Shown piece after piece: positions 18,052-27,405 of a DNA stretch of 50,749 nucleotides. A model generated the notes under the pieces. The model was not told the DNA's origin. It saw only the letters and a program-made list of their open reading frames with translations, and made no database searches. The stretch is from Enterococcus gallinarum NBRC 100675 (GTDB lineage: Bacteria; Bacillota; Bacilli; Lactobacillales; Enterococcaceae). The stretch covers positions 1-50,749 of the forward strand of contig NZ_BCQE01000028.1 of the NCBI RefSeq assembly GCF_001544275.1, given 5' to 3'. The translations under genes were made by a program, and so were the position numbers. Positions within the stretch are counted from its first letter, which is position 1; each line of letters begins with the position of its first letter.

Positions 18052-19384
18052 GATCTTCTCCTTCTGTTGCAATAACTTTAACAAGCGCTTGACCATCTTG
18101 ATAATGGACGTTCAACTCATCACCAGCTTCAATATCTGCGATGGTTTTAACGACTTTTTCGTCTTTCGTCGTAAAACTGTAGCCTCGTCCCATGATTTTT
18201 AGAGGGCTCAAAAGATCTAATGATTGGAGAGCACTTAAAAATCGCTGTTCTTTTTTTTCAACGCTAAGTTGAATGGCTTTTTCTAGTCGTTGCGTTAAAT
18301 AAGTAACTTCTTGTCCTGCAGCTGAGAGCCGTGCCTTAGGTACCTGTTGTTCCAAACGATGAATCAACTGACTGGCCACCTTCTCTTTATCATAGAGCTG
18401 TGTTTGCAACGATTGATTCATTCGTTGCTGCAACTGATCCAGTTTAATCGCTTGGGCCTCATATAAGCGCTCTGGTTGACGAAAGATATAAGAACCTACT
18501 GCCCGTTGGAAACGTTCTTGTTTCCGCTGGATTTGATACATAAATGCTTGTTCAAGCCTTGTTTGCTTCTCTTCGATCCGTAAAATTTCTTCTGAAAGAA
18601 CCGGCACTGCTAATTCAGCAGCAGCAGTTGGTGTGGCTGCTCGTACATCCGCCACTAAATCAGCGATGGTGGTATCTGTCTCATGTCCCACAGAAGAAAT
18701 GACTGGTGTCTCGGCAGCGAATATGGCACGTGCAACACGTTCTTCATTAAATGGCCAGAGATCTTCGATAGAACCTCCTCCGCGGCCAATAATCATTGTA
18801 TCGAAGGTGCCATCTGCTTCCACTCGCTGGATATTTTTTACTACATCATCTGCGGCCTTGTCTCCTTGGACTACGGTTGGAAACAAGACGATTTCGGCAA
18901 TTGGATAGCGCCGCTGCGCAGTTGTGATGATATCCCGAATCACTGCGCCACTGGGGCTTGTAAGTACTGCGATTCGTTTTGGAAATCGTGGAAGGATTTT
19001 TTTGGGAGCTGAAAATAGCCCTTCTTCCGCTAATTTTTTCTTAAGTTGTTCGTAGGCTTGGTACAACGCCCCCACTCCGTCAGGTTCCATGTGTTCAATG
19101 TACATCTGATAATTTCCGCTGGCCTCATAGAGTGAAATGCGGCCAACAGCCAACACTTTCATTCCTTCTTCCGGCTGAAATCGCAGCTTTTCAAAAGCTC
19201 CCTTGAACATGACTGTCGAAATTTTTGCGCCATCGTCTTTCAAGCTGAAATATTGATGGTTTGGCCGTCTGCGAAAATTGGAGATTTCTCCAGTCAAATA
19301 GACCCGTTCCAAGTAAGGATCAGCATCAAACTTGCGTTTCAAGTATTTGGTCAATGCGGTCACAGTTAAATATTGTTGTGCCAT
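18032..19384 (-). CDS. xseA: Exodeoxyribonuclease VII large subunit
   Basis: The 450-residue protein has an N-terminal OB fold (about 5-100), the catalytic region (130-300) with [14 protein letters not shown] and a GHETDTT motif, and a long coiled coil to the C-terminus that binds XseB. ATG at 19384 lies one base after the folD stop. Confidence 0.95.
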   Translation of the reverse strand: MAQQYLTVTALTKYLKRKFDADPYLERVYLTGEISNFRRRPNHQYFSLKDDGAKISTVMFKGAFEKLRFQPEEGMKVLAVGRISLYEASGNYQMYIEHMEPDGVGALYQAYEQLKKKLAEEGLFSAPKKILPRFPKRIAVLTSPSGAVIRDIITTAQRRYPIAEIVLFPTVVQGDKAADDVVKNIQRVEADGTFDTMIIGRGGGSIEDLWPFNEERVARAIFAAETPVISSVGHETDTTIADLVADVRAATPTAAAELAVPVLSEEILRIEEKQTRLEQAFMYQIQRKQERFQRAVGSYIFRQPERLYEAQAIKLDQLQQRMNQSLQTQLYDKEKVASQLIHRLEQQVPKARLSAAGQEVTYLTQRLEKAIQLSVEKKEQRFLSALQSLDLLSPLKIMGRGYSFTTKDEKVVKTIADIEAGDELNVHYQDGQALVKVIATEGEDHGKSNI

Positions 19385-19385
19385 G

Positions 19386-20237
19386 TTATCTCTTTACAGT
19401 CTCCTTTGCCGCTGCTAAGGTTTGTGCCATCAGCATCGTAATCGTCATTGGTCCGACGCCTCGTGGAACTGGCGTGATATAGCTTGCGATAGGTTCAACT
19501 TCAGCAAATTTCACATCCCCAATCAATTTTCCTGCCTCATCACGATTCATTCCTACATCAATAACGACTGCCCCTTCTTTCACAAATTCTTTGGTCACAA
19601 AATGACCACGTCCAATCGCAACCACTAAGATATCGGCTTGTCTAGCCAATGCTGGTAAATTCTGTGTTTTTGAATGAGCGATAGTGATGGTAGCATTTTT
19701 ACCGAGAAGCAAATGCGCCATCGGTTTGCCTACGATATTGCTTCGGCCGATCACTAATGCATTTTTGCCTTCAAGTGGAATATCATACGCTTCAAACATT
19801 TTCATAATACCGTAAGGGGTGCAAGGAATTCGATCCGGAACACCAGCAAATAATTTACCAAGGTTGATAGGATGGAAACCATCGACATCTTTTTCAGGTC
19901 GGATAGCTAGCAACACTTTCTCTTCATCGATTTGTTTTGGCAGTGGCAGCTGGACTAAGATACCATGAAAGTCTGGGTCCTGATTGTACTTGTCGATTTC
20001 ACTAAGTAGTTCTTCTTCAGTTATCGAATCGGGATAATGTTCAACTTTAGATCGTATGCCGATTCTTGCCGCAGCCAGTTCTTTGTTTCGCACATACGTT
20101 TGACTTGCTTTATCTTCCCCTACCAGTAAAACAACTAGTCCGGGAACAATTCCTTGTTCTTTTAAAAGGGCGGTTTCTGCAGTAAGATCTGCTTGCATTT
20201 TTTCTGCTAATTCTTTTCCATTAATCAAAATACCCAT
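19386..20237 (-). CDS. folD: FolD, methylenetetrahydrofolate dehydrogenase/cyclohydrolase
   Basis: The 283-residue bifunctional enzyme contains the family motif [10 protein letters not shown], the catalytic Lys in [16 protein letters not shown]-binding [16 protein letters not shown] and the C-terminal [11 protein letters not shown]. It supplies 10-formyl-THF for purine synthesis. It is the first gene of the seven-gene run down to recN. Confidence 0.96.
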   Translation of the reverse strand: MGILINGKELAEKMQADLTAETALLKEQGIVPGLVVLLVGEDKASQTYVRNKELAAARIGIRSKVEHYPDSITEEELLSEIDKYNQDPDFHGILVQLPLPKQIDEEKVLLAIRPEKDVDGFHPINLGKLFAGVPDRIPCTPYGIMKMFEAYDIPLEGKNALVIGRSNIVGKPMAHLLLGKNATITIAHSKTQNLPALARQADILVVAIGRGHFVTKEFVKEGAVVIDVGMNRDEAGKLIGDVKFAEVEPIASYITPVPRGVGPMTITMLMAQTLAAAKETVKR

Positions 20238-20387
20238 CTCGACAACTCCTCTGACTTTTTTCTATTCTAGCATAGTTCGCTTGGAAGAAAAATGATTTCT
20301 GGTAGGAAAATCATAGTTTCTCATCTCTAGTATCATAGCATTTTCTCATTGCAACTGCTTAACCAAAGACTCACACAGAGCAATAAA

Positions 20388-20417
20388 GGCAATCCCTTTT
20401 GCAAAAAGGACTGCCTA
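20388..20417 (-). terminator. Terminator after the oligopeptide-binding gene
   Basis: GGCAATCC (20388-20395) pairs with GGACTGCC (20408-20415) with one mismatch. On the minus strand it is followed by TTTATT. It sits 85 bp past the stop of the minus-strand gene at 20500. Confidence 0.6.
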
Positions 20418-20499
20418 GTTTTCACTATTTATTTGTAGAGACCCAATCAATTCAAAACCCGCCGTTTTGATATAATGAGTCAGTTTGATCAGCTATTCT

Positions 20500-22140
20500 T
20501 CACTCATTTTTCACAAGGTTTCTGAGAGTCATCGGTGCCGCAAAAGTGTGATAGTTTAATCCTGAGATTGAAGGATTTTGTAACACTGAGTTTTGATTTT
20601 GGCTGATAACGATCATACCGGCAGTTGTTTCCATCAGTTCTTTTTCGGCTGCAATCATCGTTTCCCATCGCTTGTTCTCATCAAGAGCATAGGTAGTGCT
20701 GGCATCATCCAATAAGCGGTCATAAACAGGGTTTGAGTAATGGCGATTGTTTCCGCTATACATCATCTTAAGTGTAGAATAAGGATCTTGGTAATCGGGA
20801 GTCCAATAAATTAGGAACAAATCATAGTCGCTTTCACTAGCAAGATTCAACGCTGTTTCGGCTGGCAGCGAGCGCATATTGACCGTCAAACCAGTAAAGA
20901 GGTCCTCCAAACTCCATTGGATACTCTCACCCATTTTTTTGTAGGAACCATCATCAGTCGTTAACAGATCAAGCTCGATTTCATCGCCTAATTCTGCTTT
21001 TGCCTGTTCCCAATAGGCTAGCGCTTTTTCTTTATCATAGGCCATCAAGTCACCGGCTTCCTCACGAAAGTCCACGCCAGTATCAGGATTAGCGACAAAG
21101 CCTTCTGTGATCGCGCCATTCAAGGGTTTAGATCCATCTGCCATAATATTATTGACAAGATTCTCTTTATCAATGGCCAATGCGAGAGCTTTTCGTAAAT
21201 TTTCATTTTGTAAAGGTGTCGGTTGTCCCTTTCTTTCTTGATTTAACCGGATATAATTCATCGTTGCTGAAGGATAAGAGGCAAATTGGTCACTTGACTG
21301 CATTTGTTTGGCGATCTCTCCACTGATGATCGCGACATCCAACTGTCCATCTTCATAAAGATTCAGCGCGGTTGCAGATTCTTTTATCACATCATAATGG
21401 ATTTCTTCTGCCAGAATAGCTTCTTGATCCCAATAGGATTCATTCTTTGCTAAATCCCAATTCATCTCAGTTTGCTGCCAGTTTTTCACAACAAATGGTC
21501 CATTATAAACAATTTTGTCGCTAGCTGTCCCATATTCCTGTCCAAATTTTTCGACAACCGATTGATTTTGAGGAAAGAAAATCGGAAAAACCATCAAGGA
21601 AGTAAAATACGGAGCTGGTTGTGTAAGGCGGACTTCTAATGTATAGTCATCCTTTGCTTCAACACCTAGCGTATCCGCCGACTGATCACCACGGGCAATT
21701 TCTTCCGCATTTTCGATCAACCCATTCATCAAGAAACTATACTGAAATGCATTTTCAGGATCAATCATCCGTTTCCAAGCATATTCAAAGTCATTCGCTG
21801 TCACCGGATCCCCATTGCTCCATTGTGCATTTTCGCGTAACCTAAATCGATAAGTTTTGCCGTCAGACGAAATTTCCGGTAAATCAACTGCTACACCCGG
21901 CTGCACTTCATCCTTTTCATCCAATAGATATAAGCCCTCAAAAGTGGCTGTTTGAATAATTGCATCTGGGAAGTCCAACATGGCAGCCGGATCCAATGAA
22001 GTTAGCTCTGTCATAGACATTAGTCGAATCACTTGAGAGGCTGAATCTTCTTCCTGCTTTGTTGTTGTACCTGTTGTACATCCAGTCAAAAATATCATTG
22101 CTACTATCAACCCCAACAATCTGTTAAACCCTTTTCTCAT
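20500..22140 (-). CDS. Oligopeptide ABC transporter substrate-binding lipoprotein (OppA family)
   Basis: The 546-residue product has a lipoprotein signal with lipobox FLTGC (Cys near 21) and the SBP_bac_5 fold, including LTSLDPAAM, the FEGLYLLDE motif and the RENAQWSNGDPVTANDF signature. No opp permease or ATPase genes are beside it, so it is an accessory peptide-binding protein using permeases encoded elsewhere. Related lone OppA paralogues in enterococci include the pheromone-binding TraC/PrgZ proteins, but I cannot say that this is one. A cupin gene lies 15 bp upstream in the same direction. Confidence 0.9.
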   Translation of the reverse strand: MRKGFNRLLGLIVAMIFLTGCTTGTTTKQEEDSASQVIRLMSMTELTSLDPAAMLDFPDAIIQTATFEGLYLLDEKDEVQPGVAVDLPEISSDGKTYRFRLRENAQWSNGDPVTANDFEYAWKRMIDPENAFQYSFLMNGLIENAEEIARGDQSADTLGVEAKDDYTLEVRLTQPAPYFTSLMVFPIFFPQNQSVVEKFGQEYGTASDKIVYNGPFVVKNWQQTEMNWDLAKNESYWDQEAILAEEIHYDVIKESATALNLYEDGQLDVAIISGEIAKQMQSSDQFASYPSATMNYIRLNQERKGQPTPLQNENLRKALALAIDKENLVNNIMADGSKPLNGAITEGFVANPDTGVDFREEAGDLMAYDKEKALAYWEQAKAELGDEIELDLLTTDDGSYKKMGESIQWSLEDLFTGLTVNMRSLPAETALNLASESDYDLFLIYWTPDYQDPYSTLKMMYSGNNRHYSNPVYDRLLDDASTTYALDENKRWETMIAAEKELMETTAGMIVISQNQNSVLQNPSISGLNYHTFAAPMTLRNLVKNE

Positions 22141-22155
22141 TCTTTTCCTCCTTTT

Positions 22156-22473
22156 TTATCGCTCCACCAAAAACCACACAACCTCAGCCGTTTCATTGCC
22201 ATCATTGTAGTTGATATGCCCTTCTCCTGCTTCGATCCATTGACAGTCTCCCGGATTTCCAGTGAGATCTGTTCCGTCTTCTAAAACTGTATGAGCGCTG
22301 CCTTTGATCACATAGGAAAATTCATCTTGTGTGTGACGTGCAAATCCCTCTAACGGTCTTTTCTCACCGGGAGCTAATCGAACCACTCCCATCTGAACCT
22401 TTCCGTTGGTTTGATTCAATGAATCGAATATCGTTTCAAATTCTTTCCCATTATCCACTGAAATGATTTTCAT
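22156..22473 (-). CDS. Small cupin-domain protein
   Basis: The 105-residue protein is a single conserved barrel. Cupin motif 1 is seen as PLEGFARHTQDEFSYVIKG, although the usual first two His are partly replaced, and motif 2 as GDCQWIEAGEGHINYNDG. ATG at 22473 follows AAAGGAG. It is co-directional with the OppA-like gene and likely co-transcribed. The function is unknown; metal binding and sugar or small-molecule sensing are typical of the fold. Confidence 0.75.
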   Translation of the reverse strand: MKIISVDNGKEFETIFDSLNQTNGKVQMGVVRLAPGEKRPLEGFARHTQDEFSYVIKGSAHTVLEDGTDLTGNPGDCQWIEAGEGHINYNDGNETAEVVWFLVER

Positions 22474-22684
22474 TTTTTCTGACTCCTTTCAATTATTACT
22501 TTCAATTAAATCGTCAGAATATTCTAAAGTCAATACTTTTATTCAAAATATCGCTTTTATTTTTATTTTTCAGCTGTTTTTTTGAAAAAATTACTTTTAT
22601 TAACGTTTCACTCTGTAAAAAGACCCAGTTTTTTCACCTCAACCAACTTAAAAGCAACTATGGCATTGTATCGCAAACAACCAA

Positions 22685-22717
22685 AAAACAGCCTCAGCTT
22701 TTAGCTGAGGCTGTTTT
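22685..22717. terminator. Perfect 15-bp terminator after nusB
   Basis: AAAACAGCCTCAGCT (22685-22699) pairs with AGCTGAGGCTGTTTT (22703-22717) around a TTT loop. A-runs and T-runs flank both sides, so it can work in both directions; nusB ends 6 bp to the right. Confidence 0.88.
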
Positions 22718-22723
22718 GATTAA

Positions 22724-23176
22724 CTAGTCATTCTTACTTTCAATTTCACTGTTCACATTAGATAAAATACCATTCACAAATTTTCTTGATTGGTCATCAC
22801 TGAATGTTTTGGCTAATTCAATAGCTTCATTTAACGCAACTCGATTAGGAACATTGTCGACATACAACATTTCATATAATGCAATTCGTAAAATCGTTAC
22901 ATCCATTTTTGATAATCGTTGGATCTTCCAACCTGATTTTAAATGGGACTGGATCACTTCATCCAACGCTTCTTTGTACTGACATACGCCTGCTACAAGT
23001 TGATCCAAATACGCTGGAACGAAGTGTTCCTGTTCTTCATCAATCAGCTCATGGTGTTCCAACTCAATTGCATGCATGATCGCATCTTGTTTCGTTAAAT
23101 CTTTATTAAAATCTAAAGGAAATAAGGCTTGCAGAGCCATTTTCCGAATCTCGTGACGTGATAATTCTTTACTCAT
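22724..23176 (-). CDS. nusB: NusB, transcription antitermination factor
   Basis: ATG at 23176 (MSKELSRHEIRKMALQALF) follows GAGGAAG; the longer frame adds 16 residues without support. The 150-residue all-helical protein ends in the NusB motif RVALNEAIELAKTFSDDQSRKFVNGILSNV. It acts with NusE (S10) on rRNA operons. It overlaps the Asp23-family gene by 8 bp. Confidence 0.95.
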   Translation of the reverse strand: MSKELSRHEIRKMALQALFPLDFNKDLTKQDAIMHAIELEHHELIDEEQEHFVPAYLDQLVAGVCQYKEALDEVIQSHLKSGWKIQRLSKMDVTILRIALYEMLYVDNVPNRVALNEAIELAKTFSDDQSRKFVNGILSNVNSEIESKND

Positions 23177-23594
23177 TTTCTTCCTCGTCGTTTCCGAATA
23201 ATTCTTCAATATCAGGTTGCTCAATCTTTTCTGGTACTACAGCTACCACATGGACATTGACTTCCGCTAAGTGAACATCTGTCATGAACAACACTTGCTG
23301 TTTCACTCGATCTTGAATTTCCATTGCTACTTTAGGCACTGAAACGCCATAGCTTAGATAGCAATAAAGATCAACCTTGATCCCAGTTTCATCGATCGTC
23401 AAGTAGACCCCTTTGCCATGCGCGGAGCGCCCAAGCAATTCAGTCACGCTATTGGCTAATGTCCCCCGCATACCGTAGACACCTTCCACTTTAGATGCTG
23501 CGATACCAATAATGATCTCGATGACTTCTGGTGCGATCACGATTTCGCCTAATTCAGGACTTGCGTCTAAGACTAGATTTTTATCTTCATTCAT
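23169..23594 (-). CDS. Asp23/Gls24 envelope stress protein (YqhY-like)
   Basis: ATG at 23594 (MNEDKNLVLDASPELGEIVI) follows TGGAGG. The 141-residue protein holds an Asp23 domain (about 15-125) with IAPEVIEIIIGIAASKVEGVYGM and ends in an acidic tail (FGNDEEENE). The position before nusB identifies it as the YqhY type. YqhY proteins are linked to control of fatty-acid synthesis and envelope homeostasis in Bacillus. Confidence 0.92.
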   Translation of the reverse strand: MNEDKNLVLDASPELGEIVIAPEVIEIIIGIAASKVEGVYGMRGTLANSVTELLGRSAHGKGVYLTIDETGIKVDLYCYLSYGVSVPKVAMEIQDRVKQQVLFMTDVHLAEVNVHVVAVVPEKIEQPDIEELFGNDEEENE

Positions 23595-23796
23595 AAGTTT
23601 TGCCTCCATTCTAAACTTCCACACATTGTTATCTATCCCTTCACGATATGTTTCGTCTCAATAAGTCATGACTTGGATAGACAGTTTCATTTGTATAGAG
23701 GTTTCTTCTCGCTCTAAGTTTATCATTTTCTGCACTGAGAATCTATAATAACCCACTATTCACAATGAATTTTCTGAAATAAACGAGGTTGTTGAT

Positions 23797-24861
23797 TTAC
23801 AAGATGATCAATTCTTTAGGAGAATGCGTCAAAACTTGATTACCAGTTTCTGTGATCAACAAATCATCTTCGATTCGAACGCCGCCGATACCTGGAAGAT
23901 AAATTCCCGGTTCATCTGTAATGACGTTGCCAGTAACAAATGCTTTGTCTGCTCGGAATGAGACGTTTGGTCCTTCATGGATCTCTAAACCGATTCCGTG
24001 ACCCGTTGAATGTCCGAAAGCTTCTCCATAGCCGAATGAAGCAATATGATCTCGTGCGATTGCATCTAATTCAATTCCTGTCATGCCAGGTTTGGCTGCA
24101 GCTAAAACTTTTTCTTGGGCTTCAAGGACGATTTGATAAATTTCTTTTAATTTGTCTCCGGGATCACCTACGGCGAACGTCCGAGTCATATCAGAAACAT
24201 ATCCTTGATAGTAGCAACCAAAATCCAGAGTGATCAAATCTCCTTGTTCAATTACTTTTTCACTAGCTACCCCATGGGGCATAGCTGAACGTAATCCACT
24301 GGCAACAATTGTATCAAAAGAAACGCTTGTAGCGCCTAAAGAACGCATGAAAAAGTCAAGTTGATTGGCTACTTCTATTTCTGACATTCCGGGACGGATC
24401 ATTTTCAAAATATGTTCAAATCCTTGATCCGCAATATGGCAAGCTTGTTGGATCAACGCGATTTCTGACTCATCTTTGACTTCCCGCAATGCTTCGATCA
24501 TACCTGAAACAGGAGCCAATGAAGATTCTTCAATAATCTCCTCCAAGACCGAATAATCAGAAAAGCTGACGTAACTTTCTTCGAAAGCTAAAACATTGAT
24601 CTCTTCTTTTTCGCAAATAGCCGCAACTTCTTCAAAAATCGGTCCGCTATTTTTTACAATTTCGAATCCTTGTGCTTGAGCAGCCGCTTGCTCTGTATAA
24701 CGAAAATCAGTAACGAAAAAAGCTTTGTCCAATGTAATGACAGCTAAACCAGTCGTGCCGGTAAAATTGGTCAAATAACGCAAATTGTATGGGCTCGTGA
24801 TCAAAAAACCATCAACGGCATCTTTTCTCATTGCTTCTCTTAATTTTTCAACTCTTAACAT
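23797..24861 (-). CDS. Xaa-Pro aminopeptidase (YqhT/PepP family)
   Basis: The 354-residue M24 peptidase has an N-terminal creatinase-like domain (1-125) and a pita-bread catalytic domain (130-354). Metal ligands are visible in LDFGCYYQGYVSDMTRTF (two Asp), FGHSTGHGIGLEIHEGP (His), DEPGIYLPGIGGVRIEDD (two Glu). In most Firmicutes efp follows directly, but here 200 bp of noncoding sequence leads to the Asp23 gene. Confidence 0.93.
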   Translation of the reverse strand: MLRVEKLREAMRKDAVDGFLITSPYNLRYLTNFTGTTGLAVITLDKAFFVTDFRYTEQAAAQAQGFEIVKNSGPIFEEVAAICEKEEINVLAFEESYVSFSDYSVLEEIIEESSLAPVSGMIEALREVKDESEIALIQQACHIADQGFEHILKMIRPGMSEIEVANQLDFFMRSLGATSVSFDTIVASGLRSAMPHGVASEKVIEQGDLITLDFGCYYQGYVSDMTRTFAVGDPGDKLKEIYQIVLEAQEKVLAAAKPGMTGIELDAIARDHIASFGYGEAFGHSTGHGIGLEIHEGPNVSFRADKAFVTGNVITDEPGIYLPGIGGVRIEDDLLITETGNQVLTHSPKELIIL

Positions 24862-24888
24862 TCTTTCTCCCCACTTTCTTGTTCTGTA

Positions 24889-24899
24889 TTATTATAGCA
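24889..24899 (-). promoter_or_regulatory. Extended -10 of the peptidase gene
   Basis: TGCTATAAT on the minus strand (24899-24891) is a perfect extended -10, about 30 bp before the start codon at 24861. The -35 is poorly defined, which is acceptable with an extended -10. Confidence 0.5.
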
Positions 24900-24969
24900 A
24901 ACTTCCCAGAAAAGCGAAAAGAATGAAAAAAATTTATACAAAAAAGGACGGATTGCTTTTAGACATTCT

Positions 24970-26028
24970 TTAATCCTCGTTAATTTGGTCTATCAAAGAA
25001 AACAAATTTGTCTCCATCACACGCGCTGTTAAAATGTTTTCACCGTCTTCTAGAAGAGTAATCAGTGCATCTACGGACATGCGTGCTGAAATCCCATAGG
25101 TTTGTACACCGTTTTTTTGAATGTAGGCCAACGCTGTTTCAATTTGTTCAACAGATAAAATATCACGCACGTCATTCGATTCTAAGGCTAAAAAGTCTTT
25201 CTGGGTTAGTAAGTATTTCAACATCGATTCAAAATGCGCAGCGGATTGTTCTGTTTCTGAATAGTCTGATTGTTGTTTGCTAGTTGCTGCAGATAAATCT
25301 AGAAAAGGAAAGTCTTTTAAAAAACTCTCTTCAAGTATCTTTTCTTCTGGGGCTACACGAGAAAAACTATTGGAAAACCCAAGCGGCTGAAAATCTTGAT
25401 CTCCAGTTGCCCCCCCTGTTCGAACAGCTGTCCAGAGAATTTCTCCTTTGGGTATTTGATACATCTGCCAGTCTCTCAATTCTTCCAAAGATAAGTCTTT
25501 CTCAAAAATTAATGTGGTAATCAATGAAGTGCTTTTGGGCAATTTTTTTAAATTGTTCAAAAGGTTCTGCTTCATTTTCTGATTCTCAGAGAATTCAAGA
25601 CTCGATGAGTCTCGCATTCGTGATTCAAAAAGAAAATCTGTTTTTTGAGAATTAGAGAGATAATTCTTCAGTAAGTGATTTTTATCGATCGTTACTGTCT
25701 GAATCGTAGAATGATTCTGATCGAGATTTTGATAAACTTCTGTCACCTCATAACTGCCAAAACCCAATGAACGTATTTCATACTTCGATAGAAAATGATT
25801 TTGCGTCGTTAACTCGTTATTGATTTGACGATTCATGATGTAACTATCTTGATTTACTTGTGGACTACTTTGCCGAGGATCATAGAAAAAGAGGTCAACA
25901 AACTTTGGTATTACAAGTAAAACCGCGATTGTCAGTAAAACAGCTGCAAAAAGAAAGAAAATCCCTCGTTTGTAACGTTGTTGTTTGATTTTTCTTTGCA
26001 ATTGTTCAAAGTGAAATGGTTCATTCAT
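24970..26028 (-). CDS. Anti-sigma factor with sigma_reg_N/C domains
   Basis: ATG at 26028 (MNEPFHFEQLQRKIKQQRYK) follows AAGGAGG; the longer frame overlaps the sigma gene heavily and is not supported. The 352-residue product has a cytosolic N-terminus of about 20 residues, one membrane segment (about 21-44, GIFFLFAAVLLTIAVLLVIP) and a large extracytoplasmic region. The latter resembles the sigma factor regulator C-terminal domain (SRMRDSS, then FSVEQIETALAYIQKNGVQTYGI near the end). It overlaps the ECF sigma stop by 8 bp. It would hold that sigma factor at the membrane until an envelope signal arrives. Confidence 0.82.
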   Translation of the reverse strand: MNEPFHFEQLQRKIKQQRYKRGIFFLFAAVLLTIAVLLVIPKFVDLFFYDPRQSSPQVNQDSYIMNRQINNELTTQNHFLSKYEIRSLGFGSYEVTEVYQNLDQNHSTIQTVTIDKNHLLKNYLSNSQKTDFLFESRMRDSSSLEFSENQKMKQNLLNNLKKLPKSTSLITTLIFEKDLSLEELRDWQMYQIPKGEILWTAVRTGGATGDQDFQPLGFSNSFSRVAPEEKILEESFLKDFPFLDLSAATSKQQSDYSETEQSAAHFESMLKYLLTQKDFLALESNDVRDILSVEQIETALAYIQKNGVQTYGISARMSVDALITLLEDGENILTARVMETNLFSLIDQINED

Positions 26029-26524
26029 TTGATAATTCCTCCTTAAGTAATTGTCTACCTCGATACAATCGATTCTTCGCTTGCGTATAGCTCCATTCTT
26101 TATACGTTGCAATTTCATCAATTCGCCACTCTAAAAAATAGTATAGTAAAATCACTTCTCGCGTATCTTTGGGTAATTTCTCAATACTGCGATACAATGC
26201 TCTTTTTCTCTCTTGTCCTATTATTTCATCCAACGGGGTAGACAACTGTTGGCTTTCTGCTTGAAAAACATGTGAAGGAAACTTTCGCCATCGATGTGCC
26301 ACCGTTTGTTTACGCGTCCAGTCAATGAACCGATTTTTGATTATTTTTAGCAAAAAAAAGTTGATTTGCTTTTCGTTTAGCTCGTCGAGAGATTCCGCTA
26401 TAACGAGAAACGCCTCACTGACTAAATCTTGGGCCTGCTCTTTATTTTTCGTAAAATAAAACGCATACAAATAACAGTCTTGCGAATAATCTTTATATAT
26501 TTTTGCTAACAGTTCATCTCCCAA
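26021..26524 (-). CDS. ECF-type sigma-70 factor, TTG start
   Basis: The preferred start is TTG at 26524 (LGDELLAKIYKDYSQDCYLY), 8 bp after GGAGGGG. The ATG at 26593 would lie upstream of the mapped promoter. The 167-residue protein has region 2 (DYSQDCYLYAFYFTKNKEQAQDLVSEAF) and region 4 (LPKDTREVILLYYFLEWRIDEIA, then YTQAKNRLYRGRQLL). Its gene is coupled to the anti-sigma gene. The class of ECF factor cannot be fixed from sequence alone; the signal is unknown but envelope stress is typical. Confidence 0.87.
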   Translation of the reverse strand: MGDELLAKIYKDYSQDCYLYAFYFTKNKEQAQDLVSEAFLVIAESLDELNEKQINFFLLKIIKNRFIDWTRKQTVAHRWRKFPSHVFQAESQQLSTPLDEIIGQERKRALYRSIEKLPKDTREVILLYYFLEWRIDEIATYKEWSYTQAKNRLYRGRQLLKEELSNE

Positions 26525-26549
26525 CTCAGTCACCCCTCCATACCTACTA

Positions 26550-26575
26550 TACGAACTCACAGAGAAAAAGTCACA
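26550..26575 (-). promoter_or_regulatory. ECF-type autoregulatory promoter
   Basis: TGTGAC (26575-26570), exactly 16 bp, then CGTA (26553-26550) on the minus strand fits the TGAAAC-N16-CGTA pattern of SigW/SigV-type promoters. The start would fall near 26543, giving a leader of about 20 nt to the TTG codon, with the SD inside it. Confidence 0.7.
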
Positions 26576-26609
26576 AAAAAAAAAGCCATTCATTAAAAAA
26601 TGAATGGCT
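26575..26609 (-). terminator. Terminator after the GlsB-like gene
   Basis: AGCCATTCATT (26584-26594) pairs with AATGAATGGCT (26599-26609). On the minus strand ten U follow. The next base begins the -35 of the sigma-factor promoter, so the two operons are packed without a gap. Confidence 0.88.
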
Positions 26610-26614
26610 GTAAG

Positions 26615-26854
26615 TTATTTTCTACGTCCCAAGAAGAACGAAACAACAGCGACAAAAATGACCGCTCCGATAATGGCAGGAACAATTGCCATTCCAGCAA
26701 TCTGTGGTCCCCATGTTCCAAATAGTGCTTGACCAATCGATGCCCCAACTAACCCGGCTACGATATCAAAGATACAACCGCGTTTCTCACCAGCGATTGC
26801 GCCTCCGATTGATCCGATGACCGCACCCACGATCAATGTCCATAAAAAATGCAT
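26615..26854 (-). CDS. GlsB/YeaQ/YmgE-family stress membrane protein
   Basis: ATG at 26854 (MHFLWTLIVGAVIGSIGGAI) follows TTAGGAGGGG. The 79-residue product has three hydrophobic, Gly-rich segments (the transglycosylase-associated family, PF04226). In enterococci such proteins often accompany Gls24, but here the gene stands alone, just upstream of the ECF sigma gene. The role is general stress; the mechanism is unknown. Confidence 0.85.
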   Translation of the reverse strand: MHFLWTLIVGAVIGSIGGAIAGEKRGCIFDIVAGLVGASIGQALFGTWGPQIAGMAIVPAIIGAVIFVAVVSFFLGRRK

Positions 26855-26926
26855 AATACCCCTCCTAAACTTTCTAATAAAAGGGTACCATATCAATTAT
26901 GGTTTGAACAAAAATATGCTTGCATG

Positions 26927-27292
26927 TTATTTTCTGCGAGTGAACGCCCGCTTTAGCACATCGAAAAAGCCAAGAGAATGAACCATATGATCCGGATCAA
27001 CATAGACGCGAATCGCCCGCAAAACTTTCTTGGGCTCTTTCGAAGAAAAAGTATAGGTGCCATTTTTTTTCGTCCGAATCGCGTACCTTGGGATCCAACG
27101 ACCTTTGAACATGACAGAGGCAATCACGTAATCTACATCTTCCCAAGGAATCTGGATAAACTTCCGCTGGTCACGATCGTTGTAAAATTCAAAAGCCTTG
27201 TCGCCGATCATAATTTTGCCATATTCGTTGATACCCAAAAATGAGGTCGCATCGATCGTCAAATCAACTTTGGTGTTCAGGGATTGTACCAT
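26927..27292 (-). CDS. manO: ManO, DUF956 protein linked to mannose PTS
   Basis: The 121-residue protein contains the DUF956 pattern: KVDLTIDATSFLGINEYGKIMIGD, the QIPWEDVDYV turn, and the HSLGFFDVLKRAF tail. It lies downstream of the PTS IID gene, separated by a terminator with an independent -10 (TATAAT at 27335-27330) beyond it, so its level may be set apart from the PTS genes. Lactic acid bacteria carry it in man operons, and its role is poorly known. Confidence 0.87.
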   Translation of the reverse strand: MVQSLNTKVDLTIDATSFLGINEYGKIMIGDKAFEFYNDRDQRKFIQIPWEDVDYVIASVMFKGRWIPRYAIRTKKNGTYTFSSKEPKKVLRAIRVYVDPDHMVHSLGFFDVLKRAFTRRK

Positions 27293-27365
27293 AATTTGTT
27301 TGCTCCATTTCTACGTCTTATTGTTTCTTATTATACTTGTTCTGATGATTTTTGGCGAATAGATA

Positions 27366-27395
27366 AAAAGTGCTTGGGTTTCCCCAAGCACTTTT
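27366..27395 (-). terminator. Strong terminator after manZ
   Basis: AAAAGTGCTTGGG (27366-27378) pairs with CCCAAGCACTTTT (27383-27395), a 13-bp perfect stem. On the minus strand it ends in five U. It lies 11 bp after the IID stop and before manO. Confidence 0.88.
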
Positions 27396-27405
27396 AATTG
27401 AAAGA

